A DNA stretch of 64,000 nucleotides from Flexilinea flocculi. Lineage in GTDB: Bacteria; Chloroflexota; Anaerolineae; Anaerolineales; Anaerolineaceae. The stretch covers positions 213,603 to 277,602 of the forward strand of contig NZ_DF968181.1 of NCBI RefSeq assembly GCF_001192795.1, given 5' to 3'. Every line of letters begins with the position of its first letter. The stretch's first letter is position 1. A program made the translations under genes and the position numbers. The notes below the pieces were generated by a model, which ran no database searches, was not told the DNA's origin, and saw only the letters and a list, made by a program, of their open reading frames with translations. Of the stretch, positions 1 through 9,662 are shown one piece after another.

Positions 1-3000
1 AGGAGCTGGAATGGAAGAATAAAATTCTTTCTGTTCAGTATAGAATCGCGGATGCAGCAAACAGCTCAAAAGATTTGAATCGTTTCTTTTCCGATGTTCA
101 TCAAATTGTCAGCGAACTGATGTATGCAAAAAATTTCCTGATAGTCGTATATGATGACGAAACAGGAATTATCAGTTCGCCATATTTTTCTGATGAAAAA
201 GATGAAGTATTTACGACAAAACCCCTGGATGAGTTTCACGGAATAACCGGTTATATGATTCGAACCGGAAATTCAATCAAACATGGCAAAGATCAGATCA
301 ATCAACTGATAGCCAGCGGAGAAGTGATGATTTACGGTTTTGATTTCAAAGATGGAATTGGAACTCCGCTAAAAAATGAAAATCGGGTGATCGGTGCCAT
401 CTTCCTGCAGAGTTATGATGAGACAATCCTCTATACTGAACGGGATGAAGAAATACTGAATTCTCTCGCCACGCATATAACTACTGCGTTGACACGGTTC
501 TTAGCATTGGAAGCTGAAAGAAAACGATCGGTTGAATTGGAAATTGTTAATTTAATACAATCCGGTTTGGCAGAGGAAGAACCAATCGAGAAGATTATCG
601 ATACGGTCGGCAAAAAGCTATGCGGGATATTTAATCCGATTAGGATCACTATCGGACTTTATGAGAAAAAATCGAACCAGGTTCATAATTATTATTCATT
701 TGAAAAAGGGAATAGTAAGGAAAATCATACAAATTATCCGGATATTAATTTTCTCATAGAAAAATTCAGAGAAAATCCACAATGTGAATATTTCATGGCT
801 GGGAGGAAAGCAAATGAAGCGAATTTTCTGCTACCCTCCCTGAAGAATTCAAAGGCTGGAATTGCAGTTCCCATCCGGAAAAACCATCATTTTTTAGGCG
901 CGATTCTGCTGGAGGCTGAAAACGGAGATTATATCTATGGAGAAATCGATCGAAATCTTCTGAAATCGACTGCAATTTCGTTAGCCGAAGCGTTTGAGAA
1001 AAAACAGCTCGCTCAACAGCGCAATGAAGCGCTGGAGGAGTTACGAAAAAGTGAAGAGAAATTCCGAAAAATCGTTCAGAATCTTACCCATTATGTCTCC
1101 ATTTTTGATTTGAATCTGCACTGTATGTATGTCAGCCCTTCTGTATTTACGCTGACAGGATATACTCCGGAAGAGAGACTTGCACAAAATCCGAATGAAT
1201 ATTTTTCGCCTGAAACGATTCGAATATTGTACCAGTTTATAACGGATGGCGGGTCGCAAACCTGTTATTCCGATCTTGATAGCGATCAGACAATCACAAT
1301 GGATTTGGAAGAGATTCGCAAAGATGGCTCAATCGTATTTTTTCAAAGTTCATTGACTTTCTTACGGGATACAGCGGGGAAACCCAACGGGACCCTGGTG
1401 ATTGCTGCGGATATCACGGAAAGAAAGAAGAATGAAGAGGCCTTGCGCGAATCAGAACAACGTCTGTTGGATATCATTAACTTTCTTCCGATTGCGACGA
1501 TTGTGATCGATAATCAGTCCCGGGTCACAGCATGGAATCGAGCTGTCGAGACGATGACTGGCGTAAAAAGTGAAGATATGATCGGTAAGGGAAATTATGA
1601 ATATGCAATCCCTTTTTATGGCAGAAGAGTTCCTATGTTGATCGATCTCATCTCAGTTTCAGATGAAATCTTGAAAAAAAGATATCTTCATGTGAAACAT
1701 CATGGAAACATTCTGTCTGCAGAAAATTTTTGCGGAAACTTAGGTGAAAATGGCCTTATGCTCATCGGTTTTGCAAGTGGTTTGTATAATTCCAAAGGTG
1801 AACTTCAGGGTGCGATCGAAGCTTTGCAGGATGTTACCGAACTAAGAGAGACTGAACGGAAATTGCAGGAGGCTAAGGAACTTGCTGAGACAGCGAATCA
1901 TTCAAAAAGCATTTTTCTGGCGAATATGTCTCATGAAATTCGTACTCCGATGAACGCAATCCTTGGCTTTTCGCAGTTGATGGAACATGATTCGAATTTG
2001 ACAGAACAGCAGAGGGATAATCTTCATATCATTAATCACAGCGGCGAACATTTGCTGGCTTTAATCAATGACATTCTGGAATTATCAAAGATCGAAGCTG
2101 GACGATCGACACTGGTTCCCAATAATTTCAACCTTCTTTCGATGATGGATGATCTGGAAATGATGTTTCGAGTGAGCACGGACAAAAAAGGTCTGCAACT
2201 GCATATCGAAATGGCGGAAGATGTCCCGGTTTGGGTTCTTATGGATCAAAATAAGCTGCGGCAGGTTTTGATTAATCTCATCGGAAATGCTGTGAAATTT
2301 ACTTCCAAAGGCAGCGTTATAGTCAGGATTAATGTCAGTCCTGAATTCGGGGGAAAGGAATTGCTGCTTTTCGAAATCGAAGATACAGGACCTGGAATTT
2401 CTGAAGAAGAGGCTGCAAAATTGTTCGAACCATTTGAACAGGCAAGTTCTGGTGAAAAGACAGGAGGGACAGGGCTGGGTTTATCGCTGAGTCAAGGTTT
2501 TGTAAAAATGATGGGAGGGATCATTTCAGTTTCAAGTACAATCGGAAAAGGAAGTATTTTCAGTTTTGCCATCCCTTATCAACAAGGAATACCCGGTGAG
2601 ATCTCACAATCAAAACAAAAAAAGCGAGTTGTCGGTCTGGTATCCATACAAGATAAATTTCGGATTCTAATCGTTGATGATAGTGAGACGAATCGTAAAA
2701 TTCTTACACAGATTCTTACTTCAGTTGGTTTTATTGTCATGGAAGCCGCAAACGGTGCGGAAGCTGTAAAACTATTCCAAATCTGGAAACCAAGAATCAT
2801 ATTTATGGATATGCAGATGCCGGTCATGGATGGATATGAAGCGACTCGGAAGATAAAGCAGACTGCTGATGGAAGGAATGTGGTGATTGTCGCGATGACT
2901 GCAAGCGCTTTTCAGGAGGATCGATTAAAAATTATGGAAGCCGGTGTAGACGGATATATTTCAAAACCGTTTAAAGTGGATTCCTTATTTGAAACAATTA

Positions 3001-3290
3001 CGCAACTCACCGGAGCAGCTTTTCGCTATGAAGAGGAAGAGACTTTAAACACAATAATCGAAAACGAAGATTTCGCAATTTTTCAGAAGGAAATCCATAA
3101 GCTTCCTTCGCAAAAAATTATCGATTGCTGTAGGGCTGCTGAAAATGCAGATTATTTTCAATTAATTGAGATCATTCAAGATATTGCTGCATCTCATTCA
3201 GAAATTGGTAAAAAGTTAATGGATTTTGCGAATCGCTATGAATATGAAAGGATTATCGCATTATTAAAGCCTCCTGGATTTGTTCAATGA
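1..3290 (+). CDS. Hybrid sensor histidine kinase (GAF-GAF-PAS-PAS-HisKA-HATPase-REC), 5' end outside window
   Basis: The frame is open from the left edge, so the N-terminus is missing. A TTG at 75 opens the longest in-window ORF, but the residues before it (ELEWKNKILSVQYRIADA) read as coiled coil continuing from upstream. Counting from 75, two GAF-like regions cover about 5-145 and 150-315. Two PAS domains follow at about 330-455 and 460-595, the first ending in the typical DITERKK linker. The HisKA motif NMSHEIRTPMNAI has the phospho-acceptor His near 620. The HATPase N, G1 and G2 boxes are present (LINLIGNAVKF, DTGPGI, GGTGLGLSLS). A receiver domain follows with the DD pair, phospho-acceptor Asp near 912 (FMDMQMPVMDG) and the conserved Lys (SKPF). 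No membrane segment is visible, so the visible part is cytosolic. Signal and output are unknown, and no response-regulator partner lies next to it. Confidence 0.93.
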   Translation, partial: ELEWKNKILSVQYRIADAANSSKDLNRFFSDVHQIVSELMYAKNFLIVVYDDETGIISSPYFSDEKDEVFTTKPLDEFHGITGYMIRTGNSIKHGKDQINQLIASGEVMIYGFDFKDGIGTPLKNENRVIGAIFLQSYDETILYTERDEEILNSLATHITTALTRFLALEAERKRSVELEIVNLIQSGLAEEEPIEKIIDTVGKKLCGIFNPIRITIGLYEKKSNQVHNYYSFEKGNSKENHTNYPDINFLIEKFRENPQCEYFMAGRKANEANFLLPSLKNSKAGIAVPIRKNHHFLGAILLEAENGDYIYGEIDRNLLKSTAISLAEAFEKKQLAQQRNEALEELRKSEEKFRKIVQNLTHYVSIFDLNLHCMYVSPSVFTLTGYTPEERLAQNPNEYFSPETIRILYQFITDGGSQTCYSDLDSDQTITMDLEEIRKDGSIVFFQSSLTFLRDTAGKPNGTLVIAADITERKKNEEALRESEQRLLDIINFLPIATIVIDNQSRVTAWNRAVETMTGVKSEDMIGKGNYEYAIPFYGRRVPMLIDLISVSDEILKKRYLHVKHHGNILSAENFCGNLGENGLMLIGFASGLYNSKGELQGAIEALQDVTELRETERKLQEAKELAETANHSKSIFLANMSHEIRTPMNAILGFSQLMEHDSNLTEQQRDNLHIINHSGEHLLALINDILELSKIEAGRSTLVPNNFNLLSMMDDLEMMFRVSTDKKGLQLHIEMAEDVPVWVLMDQNKLRQVLINLIGNAVKFTSKGSVIVRINVSPEFGGKELLLFEIEDTGPGISEEEAAKLFEPFEQASSGEKTGGTGLGLSLSQGFVKMMGGIISVSSTIGKGSIFSFAIPYQQGIPGEISQSKQKKRVVGLVSIQDKFRILIVDDSETNRKILTQILTSVGFIVMEAANGAEAVKLFQIWKPRIIFMDMQMPVMDGYEATRKIKQTADGRNVVIVAMTASAFQEDRLKIMEAGVDGYISKPFKVDSLFETITQLTGAAFRYEEEETLNTIIENEDFAIFQKEIHKLPSQKIIDCCRAAENADYFQLIEIIQDIAASHSEIGKKLMDFANRYEYERIIALLKPPGFVQ

Positions 3291-3796
3291 ATTTTGATTT
3301 CGGAATGAAAAACAACAAATAAGGGCCTGATCCTGTAAGTTGAAATATTACCGGGCATTTTAATATTCAGAGAAAAAATGTATTTCGAACAGCAAATGAA
3401 AAAGATTAAGCTTCTGGTAATAAAAATAGAATTCTATTTTTGCTACAATTTCAAAAACGAGTACACCAAATCGAATTACGGGAAAACCACTCGGCAATAA
3501 ACTAACTCTTCTTTTATTAAGTCTATTCCATATTCCGAATTGCTGATATGGATCAATTTTTTGAAATTTGGAAAAACCTTTTACACAAAGAGAGAAAAAT
3601 TGTTGTTGTGGTAGTTTTGTGTTCCGAGCAAGAATACCACAACAACAAATAATTCATTCTATTTTTTAAATCACTGGATATGGATATGCTTTTTGAATAA
3701 TTCACTGTAAAATGATTTAAATTCACTTAGTGATCAGGACAATATTTCTGAATCAAATTTAAAAATCAAATGTGCACAAAACAAGGACTCATAGTC
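3291..3796. repeat. Intergenic region with palindromic element copy 1 and degenerate neighbours
   Basis: No gene is seen. A full element lies at about 3555-3676. Its hairpin arms are 3600-3613 and 3635-3648 (TTGTTGTTGTGGTA against its complement). It is preceded by a worn copy without a hairpin at about 3468-3545, which ends in CCATATTCCGAATTGCTG. A further end-like fragment follows at about 3677-3706. This is the same family as the copies listed at 6297, 7789, 8470, 9190 and elsewhere. Confidence 0.75.
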
Positions 3797-6262
3797 ATGC
3801 ATGATTTATATATTACCCATAAAAAACTAATTTGGTTCACATTATTGATCCCCATTATCGTTTGGGGAATATTTTTGGGGGCTCTTGTTTTTGTTTCTGA
3901 TCCTTTCCTTTGCGGATTTTTTTCGGATGTATATAGTCCATTGGTCGAATTTTTTGCAGTGGCAGTATTGTTGATTGTATCCAGACAATTGAGAATGCAC
4001 TCAAAGCAGATTTTTCTGGTTTGGATCGTCATGAGTGCGGCGGTTTTTTCTTATGCTTTGGGAGATCTTTTATGGGTAGTAATTGAACGCGTTTTTCAGA
4101 AATCTCCTTTTCCATCCATAACTGATTTTTTCTATTTGCTTTATTACCCGCTTTTTTTAATCAGTATTCTTTTATTTCCAAGTGAGAAACTGAAAAAATG
4201 GGAATGGGTGACCACGATTTTGGATATCAGTATCGTATTACTGATTGCGATTCTCATTTTCTGGAATTTTCTGATCGGACCATTGGCATATTCTTCCAGT
4301 AATGTTTCATTGCTTGAGCGAATCATTTTAACAGCCTATCCGGTTAGCGATTTGATTTTATTTAGCGGATTAACCTTTATTCTTTATGGAAAACGAAGGA
4401 AAATACCCGGAATTTCTGTCTTGCTGTTGGCTGTCAGCAGCTTGATTATGATCATCAGCGATATTTTATATAGCTCGCTTGAAATGGAAGGAGCCTATTT
4501 CAGTGGACACTTAATCGATGCCAGTTTCACCTTGAGTGTTCTCTTGATTGAAATGGCAGGAGTGTTTCAATTAATTGAATTAGAACAGAAAAAGGTCATT
4601 ATTATGCCTTTTCTTTTGAACTATGCCGCGAAATGGTTGGGGACAATCATTGCGATACTTCCATCCTTAATGATCCTTACTGTCTATGGTTTAATGATCC
4701 GAAGTTATTCAGCGCCCCTTTTGATGAATTCAGTATCCATCGCCTATTCATCCGGAATTATCACGCTACTGATCATTGTTCGACAGGCGTTGACAATTCG
4801 TCAGAATCATCAACTGAATGAGGAGCTTAAAAAAAATCTGGAATTATCACGCAGCCAGGCAAAGGAATTGGAATTGGGTTACCAGTCATTGCAAGCTGAA
4901 ATCAAAGAAAGACGTCAGGTTGAATCTGAATTATCCTACAATGCGTTACATGATCGTTTGACCAATCTCCCCAACCGAGCATTATTTATGGATCGGCTTC
5001 ATCATGTATTAGAACGATCTAAACGGCATCAGGACTATTCATACGCGGTTTTCTTTATGGATCTGGATCATTTTAAAGTGGTCAATGACAGCCTCGGCCA
5101 TAATATCGGAGATTTATTACTGATTGAAGAAGGAAAACGCCTCCTTGCCTGTATCCGCGCCGAAGACACGATCGGACGATTAGGTGGTGATGAGTTTGTG
5201 GTATTGTTGGAAGATTTGGAAAACCCGGACAGTTTTATTCCAGTCGCAGATCGAATCATTCATGAGATTTCCACACCTGCAATTTTAGGCGGGCATAAGG
5301 TATTTATTTCTATCAGCCTGGGTGTTGTTTTAGGTAATGAACGTTATACACAACCTGAAGATGTTTTACGCGATGCAGATATTGCCATGTATCGTGCAAA
5401 AAAAATGGGAAGGGGACGGTATGAGATTTTTGATCCTTCCATGCTCGAAGGTGTCATGTCGCGTTTGGAAATGGAAAACGATTTACGCAAAGCATTGGAA
5501 CATAGGGAATTTGTCCTCTATTATCAGCCAATTCTTGATTTGTGTAATGATCGGATCATTGGATTCGAGGCGTTGATCCGCTGGCAGCATCCGACTCGCG
5601 GCTTGATCACGCCAGGTGATTTTATTCCGTTGGCTGAAGAAACCGGTCTAATTGTTCCGATTGGAGAATGGGTTCTTGAGGAAGCCTGTCTTCAGTTACG
5701 AAAATGGCAAATACAATTTCCTTCTGATCCGCCAATCACGATGAACGTGAATATATCAGCAAGGCAATGTGCCGAAAAAAATCTGGTCGATAAAATTAAG
5801 AAAGAACTGGATAGAAATCAGCTTTCTCCAAGCAGCTTGCAGCTTGAGTTGACAGAAAGTATGGTCATTGATGACTCAATGGCAGTATCTGATTTTTTTT
5901 CAAGATTGCAGGAGCTGGGTATACAGGTGCAAATCGATGATTTCGGTACCGGTTATTCTTCTTTGGGATCTCTTCAGAAAATACCTGTCAGTAAACTAAA
6001 AATTGATCGAACTTTTATTAACCAATTAGGAAATAAAAATGGCAGTGTTGAAATAGTACAAACAATCCTTGCGTTTGCAAAAAGTCTTGGTATCCAGGTG
6101 ATAGCTGAGGGAGTTGAAACAGCAGATCAGTTATCGACGCTGAAGGCGTTGCACTGTAAATTTGTGCAGGGATTTCTTTTTGCGAAACCGGTGGAACAGC
6201 AGGAAGCCGGATTGCTGATCGAAAATTCTTTGAAGATTTCGATTGAAAGAAAACCCGAATAG
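3797..6262 (+). CDS. Membrane-bound bifunctional GGDEF-EAL protein
   Basis: Predicted to make and degrade cyclic di-GMP. The first ~320 residues hold eight or more hydrophobic segments, a MASE-like sensor region of unassigned family, followed by a short coiled coil. The GGDEF domain has an intact RLGGDEF active site, with an RxxD inhibitory site (RAED) five residues before it. The EAL domain has FEALIRW, the TE pair, [22 protein letters not shown] and QGFLFAKP, so both activities look possible. An ATG 27 bases upstream (3770) is in frame. I prefer 3797 because AAGGA lies nine bases before it and nothing comparable precedes 3770. It closely resembles the GGDEF-EAL half of the protein at 18333 but has a different N-terminus. 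Confidence 0.92.
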   Translation: MHDLYITHKKLIWFTLLIPIIVWGIFLGALVFVSDPFLCGFFSDVYSPLVEFFAVAVLLIVSRQLRMHSKQIFLVWIVMSAAVFSYALGDLLWVVIERVFQKSPFPSITDFFYLLYYPLFLISILLFPSEKLKKWEWVTTILDISIVLLIAILIFWNFLIGPLAYSSSNVSLLERIILTAYPVSDLILFSGLTFILYGKRRKIPGISVLLLAVSSLIMIISDILYSSLEMEGAYFSGHLIDASFTLSVLLIEMAGVFQLIELEQKKVIIMPFLLNYAAKWLGTIIAILPSLMILTVYGLMIRSYSAPLLMNSVSIAYSSGIITLLIIVRQALTIRQNHQLNEELKKNLELSRSQAKELELGYQSLQAEIKERRQVESELSYNALHDRLTNLPNRALFMDRLHHVLERSKRHQDYSYAVFFMDLDHFKVVNDSLGHNIGDLLLIEEGKRLLACIRAEDTIGRLGGDEFVVLLEDLENPDSFIPVADRIIHEISTPAILGGHKVFISISLGVVLGNERYTQPEDVLRDADIAMYRAKKMGRGRYEIFDPSMLEGVMSRLEMENDLRKALEHREFVLYYQPILDLCNDRIIGFEALIRWQHPTRGLITPGDFIPLAEETGLIVPIGEWVLEEACLQLRKWQIQFPSDPPITMNVNISARQCAEKNLVDKIKKELDRNQLSPSSLQLELTESMVIDDSMAVSDFFSRLQELGIQVQIDDFGTGYSSLGSLQKIPVSKLKIDRTFINQLGNKNGSVEIVQTILAFAKSLGIQVIAEGVETADQLSTLKALHCKFVQGFLFAKPVEQQEAGLLIENSLKISIERKPE

Positions 6263-6296
6263 GTACTCTTCGCTTTTAAAAGGCAATAATAGTAAC

Positions 6297-6420
6297 CAGT
6301 AATTCGAATTATTGACACGTTTTTTAGATTAATCGGGAAAAACTTATTGTTATGATAATTTTGCGCGGAGCGCAAAATTATCATAACATCAAAGAAATCC
6401 TCCCATATTTCAGATCGCTG
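6297..6420. repeat. Palindromic element copy 2
   Basis: The outer ends are CAGTAATTCGAATTATTG and CCCATATTTCAGATCGCTG. The internal hairpin is a perfect 19-bp stem, 6348-6366 with 6370-6388, and a GGA loop. It lies between the GGDEF-EAL and hydrolase genes. Confidence 0.85.
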
Positions 6421-6542
6421 ATTCGTTCTGAGAATTTGTATAATCCGACCGATGTCGTTCACAGATTTTTATTTGATAAATGTTTTAACCGATATTTTTA
6501 AATAAAAACTAAAAATTCGGAATTGGACAAAGGATGGAAAAA

Positions 6543-7775
6543 ATGCAAGTTTTTGTTTTAATTGTCGTCTTAATTCTGATGATCATACTCAGTTTGCCGG
6601 TTATCCTGTTGCCTCTGATCACGGCTGTTCCTTTTTGGATCTGGCTACCTTTAGCTCTTGCTGTGCTTTTCTTATTTTTTTTTCAGTTTGTGTCAAAGCC
6701 GGTCCGAACAAAAAGGATAATAGGAATTACCGGTATGCTGATTATTGCGGTGTTGGCTGTTGTCGGTTCACAATTTTTTGCGTCGACTCCGCCAATCGTT
6801 GATTCCAATGGTCAGCAAATTCCCAATGCAATTGCATCGCTCGAAAAAGTCACGATCAATGCCAGTGATCAATGGATAACGATCCGTGGACAGAACAAAG
6901 AAAATCCGGTGTTGTTGTTTCTTTCGGGAGGTCCTGGTGGAAGTCAGTTAGTAACTGAACGCAGAGCACTTGGAAAACTCGAGGAATCCTTCGTTGTAGT
7001 CAACTGGGACCAGCCGGGCGCCGGAAAATCGTACAACGCAGTTGATCAAAAAGCGTTAACTGTAGATCGCTATGTTAATGATGGGTTAGCATTGGCGGCT
7101 TATCTGCGAGATCGTTTCCAAAAAGAAAAGATTTTTTTATTAGGAGAATCCTGGGGCAGTGCATTGGGTGTGTGGATGATCCAGAAGGAACCGGATCTAT
7201 TCTATGCGTTTGCGGGAACTGGTCAAATGGTTGCATTTCTGGAGAACGATTTGAAATGTTATCACTTCGCGATTGACCAAGCTCGGGAACGCGGTGATAC
7301 AAAAAAAATCCAGGCGCTTGAAAAGCAGGGACCTCCTCCATATTATGGAAAAGGAACCGCTTTAAAAGAATCAGCTTTTTTATTGGAGACTTTCCGATAT
7401 ATGAATGCTGATCCCAATATCTCCGATGACGGATTCAACACCTTACAGGATCTGGCGGGACATGAATATGGATTGCTCGACAAAGTCAACTGGTTTCGCG
7501 GTCTGCTTTATACGTTAGACATCGTGTATCCACAGTTGTGGGAAGTCGATTTTCGTATTCAGGCGCCAGCTCTTGAGATACCGGTTTATTTTCTGATCGG
7601 CAGGCATGATGTCAATGCGCCTCCGGATCTGACCGAAGCGTATTATCAGATCCTTCAAGCGCCAAAAAAAGAATTGATCTGGTTTGAACGATCTGGGCAT
7701 AATCCATGGGTTACAGAGGCGGATTTATTTTCTGAAGTACTCGTTGATCGTTTTCTATCTGTCTCATCGCAGTAG
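6543..7775 (+). CDS. Alpha/beta hydrolase, S33 proline-iminopeptidase-like, membrane-anchored
   Basis: The N-terminus has three closely spaced hydrophobic segments (about residues 3-75), then an alpha/beta-hydrolase fold probably facing outwards. The S33 family oxyanion motif appears as LSGGPGGSQ, followed by DQPGAGKS. The nucleophile elbow is GESWGSALG with Ser at its centre. The acid is in IGRHDVNAPP and the His in SGHNPW, so the triad looks complete. Substrate is unknown; relatives act on N-terminal residues of peptides or on small esters and amides. An in-frame ATG at 6534 directly abuts the AAAGG Shine-Dalgarno. The ATG at 6543 has good spacing and is chosen. Confidence 0.85.
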   Translation: MQVFVLIVVLILMIILSLPVILLPLITAVPFWIWLPLALAVLFLFFFQFVSKPVRTKRIIGITGMLIIAVLAVVGSQFFASTPPIVDSNGQQIPNAIASLEKVTINASDQWITIRGQNKENPVLLFLSGGPGGSQLVTERRALGKLEESFVVVNWDQPGAGKSYNAVDQKALTVDRYVNDGLALAAYLRDRFQKEKIFLLGESWGSALGVWMIQKEPDLFYAFAGTGQMVAFLENDLKCYHFAIDQARERGDTKKIQALEKQGPPPYYGKGTALKESAFLLETFRYMNADPNISDDGFNTLQDLAGHEYGLLDKVNWFRGLLYTLDIVYPQLWEVDFRIQAPALEIPVYFLIGRHDVNAPPDLTEAYYQILQAPKKELIWFERSGHNPWVTEADLFSEVLVDRFLSVSSQ

Positions 7776-7788
7776 ATTTCATTGGAAT

Positions 7789-7933
7789 CACTGATGATGC
7801 ACCGATTTATAATTTTCGAAGAATAATGATGTGCTATGTTTGCGCTATGCGCAAACATAGCACATCGAAATAAAACACAATAACAAGTTTTCTCAACCAA
7901 TTCAAAAGACAAATCAATTTTTTGAATTGCTGC
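7789..7933. repeat. Palindromic element copy 3 (composite)
   Basis: An 18-bp perfect stem lies at 7828-7845 with 7849-7866 and a TAT loop. It is followed by what looks like the right arm of a second, unrelated hairpin (AACACAATAACAAG) and a normal right end ending in TTTTTTGAATTGCTG. The extra arm suggests one hairpin was replaced by or inserted into another. Confidence 0.75.
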
Positions 7934-7957
7934 AGAGATTACACAAAAGGAAATGCA

Positions 7958-8425
7958 ATGGATGTCCAATATTCAATCGAAATACATGCTAAACCAGCGG
8001 AAGTTTTTCCCTGGATTGCTGATCCGGAAAAGGCAGTTCTTTGGCAGCCGGATGTACAACATTGGGAGATTATCGAAAAGCGTGGCGATGTTATTGGGAC
8101 TGTTTTTCGAGAGACAGTTGGTGAAGGAAGCAATTCGCTTGAAATGAAAGGGTTCATATCGAAATATCAGCTGAATCAGGAGATTGGATTTCACTTGGAA
8201 AGCAAAGTCCATACCATTGAAATGGATTATACAATTCGATCCAATGCGGATGTTTCGGTTGTTTCCATTCACGCTCAGATTCATTGGAAATTTCCTGCAA
8301 ATATCATATATCTTTTTTCCGGGAAGAAGATGAAGGCGAGTTTGATGAACCAAATGAAATCGGAAGGCAATGCATTAAAAAAGATTTGTGAAAAGGAGGT
8401 TTCTTATTCTGATTTGAATGGATAA
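7958..8425 (+). CDS. SRPBCC (START/polyketide-cyclase-like) family protein
   Basis: A 155-residue protein with the SRPBCC pattern. The N-terminal strand and helix contain AKPAEVFPWIADPEKAVLWQ. Long beta strands then form the ligand cup, and a C-terminal helix begins near MKASLMNQMKSEGNALKKI. Members bind or transport small hydrophobic ligands or act as cyclases; no substrate can be named. The frame is open back to a TTG at 7922 inside the palindromic element. The ATG at 7958 has AAAAGG seven bases upstream and begins at the expected first strand. Confidence 0.78.
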   Translation: MDVQYSIEIHAKPAEVFPWIADPEKAVLWQPDVQHWEIIEKRGDVIGTVFRETVGEGSNSLEMKGFISKYQLNQEIGFHLESKVHTIEMDYTIRSNADVSVVSIHAQIHWKFPANIIYLFSGKKMKASLMNQMKSEGNALKKICEKEVSYSDLNG

Positions 8426-8469
8426 ATATTTCTCAATTGAAAAATCACAAAAGATCCTCGATTGATTTC

Positions 8470-8590
8470 GTAATTTGAAATTTGAAAAAAATAAATTGTT
8501 ATTGTGATGTTTTTGCGTGAAGCTGAAAAACACCACAATCACTTATTTTCTTACTCTATTCGAAAAGCTTGTCCATATTTCGAATCGCTG
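8470..8590. repeat. Palindromic element copy 4
   Basis: The left end is GTAATTTGAAATTTG and the right end CCATATTTCGAATCGCTG. The inner hairpin is imperfect (TTGTTATTGTGATGTTTTTGC against AAAACACCACAATCAC). Confidence 0.8.
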
Positions 8591-8632
8591 GTAAAAACAT
8601 TATTGCATGAATAAAAAGAAATGGAGATAAAA

Positions 8633-9082
8633 ATGACAGCAGCCGCAATCGTAAATGAAATCCAGAGTGCATTGCAAGGGTATTCCGGCAAATGGACAGA
8701 AAAGAAAGGTCTCTGGGAATTTTCTGCTGTTATTGCAGAACGGAAAGTCTTTTTGTCCAAAAAAAAGATTACTTATTCGATGAAGTTCCGAATCGATGAC
8801 GTACTGAAAACGGTGAAATTTTCTGAAATGTTGGCTGAAGCCGGATCCGGTTTGTCAACAGGAGGGGATTTTGACAACGATTTCTCGTCCGGTTTTGGCT
8901 TCAAGAAAGAAACTTACAACACAATCGGAGGCGCCCGTCAGGGCTCCATTGAAGAACAATCGACCTTATTTGGAAAAGATTATACCTATCAATTTCGGTA
9001 TGAGGAAATCCGGGAAAAAGTTCAGGCGGCTGTTCAAAATGCCGGCTATCAATTTGTGTATCAGATTCTGCCTGTGAAGTAG
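8633..9082 (+). CDS. Hypothetical protein
   Basis: I do not recognise this 149-residue protein. It has no signal peptide or membrane segment and looks like a soluble alpha/beta protein, with a glycine- and aspartate-rich central stretch (STGGDFDNDFSSGFGF). The chosen ATG follows GGAGATAAAA, a good Shine-Dalgarno; an in-frame ATG at 8621 is possible. A clear terminator follows at 9147-9187, so it is probably a single-gene unit. Confidence 0.7.
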   Translation: MTAAAIVNEIQSALQGYSGKWTEKKGLWEFSAVIAERKVFLSKKKITYSMKFRIDDVLKTVKFSEMLAEAGSGLSTGGDFDNDFSSGFGFKKETYNTIGGARQGSIEEQSTLFGKDYTYQFRYEEIREKVQAAVQNAGYQFVYQILPVK

Positions 9083-9146
9083 TTTTCTGAAAAATGATTT
9101 AGTTAAAGAGCAAAAAATTCGCTCTTTGCTATTGTCGATAAATCGC

Positions 9147-9187
9147 TCATTCTCTTTCGCCTTTTTTTGAAAGAGAATGATTTTTTT
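9147..9187 (+). terminator. Rho-independent terminator
   Basis: TCATTCTCTTTC (9147-9158) pairs perfectly with GAAAGAGAATGA (9169-9180) and is followed by TTTTTTT. It ends the hypothetical gene at 8633-9082. Confidence 0.9.
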
Positions 9188-9189
9188 AT

Positions 9190-9312
9190 CAGCGATTTGA
9201 AATCTGGAAAAAATACTATGTTGTTGTGGTGTTGTTGCGCGAAGCGCAACAACACCACAACAACATAGTTCATTTCTCTATTCAAAAAGCTGGTCCATAT
9301 TTCGAATTGCCG
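9190..9312. repeat. Palindromic element copy 5, perfect hairpin
   Basis: The best preserved hairpin of the family: 25 bp without mismatch (9216-9240 with 9244-9268) and a GAA loop, stem tip GCGC. The left end is CAGCGATTTGAAATCTGG and the right end GGTCCATATTTCGAATTGC. Confidence 0.9.
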
Positions 9313-9360
9313 TTTATTTATGAGAAATGTCATTGAAATATACTGAATACTTTCCTAAAA

Positions 9361-9573
9361 TTTAGTAAATATGGGGGCAGCGTTTATATGAACTATTGAC
9401 ATTCATTTTTAAAATGGTAGACTATTTACTAATAATTGAGGATGAAATCCGATAAAAAGAATAAAATACGATTGTTAATAACCCATTAATCTTTTTGTAT
9501 CGTTTAATATTTTTACGGATGAGACTCTGAATGAGCATGAAATTTACTAAAAAGAAAGCATAAATTTACTAAA
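9361..9573. promoter_or_regulatory. Four TTTA(C/G)TAAA palindromes upstream of the transporter locus, candidate operators
   Basis: The nine-base palindrome TTTASTAAA occurs at 9361-9369, 9543-9551 and 9565-9573, and with one mismatch at 9425-9433. All lie in the 300 bases before the binding-protein gene at 9663. One abuts the candidate -10 element. A LacI-type regulator is encoded at the far end of the locus (16747), so these may be its operators. That link is inference. Confidence 0.45.
9396..9423 (+). promoter_or_regulatory. Candidate sigma-70-type promoter
   Basis: TTGACA (9396-9401), 16 bases, then TAGACT (9418-9423). It faces the ABC transporter locus and leaves a leader of about 230 bases. 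The -10 box matches only four of six consensus bases. Confidence 0.4.
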
Positions 9574-9662
9574 CATACAAATGAATGGCAAGACTGGTGT
9601 GAATAACTTCTAAGCGAAATTCTCGTTTAGGAGATTCAAGAAAAAATAGAAAGGTAAAAAAA

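Noticed and set aside
3598..3650. Hairpins of the palindromic family read as ordinary Rho-independent terminators
   Set aside because: The stems are not followed by a T-run, the 3' arm is A/C-rich, and several copies lie where readthrough is expected. Real terminators nearby (for example 9147-9187) look different.
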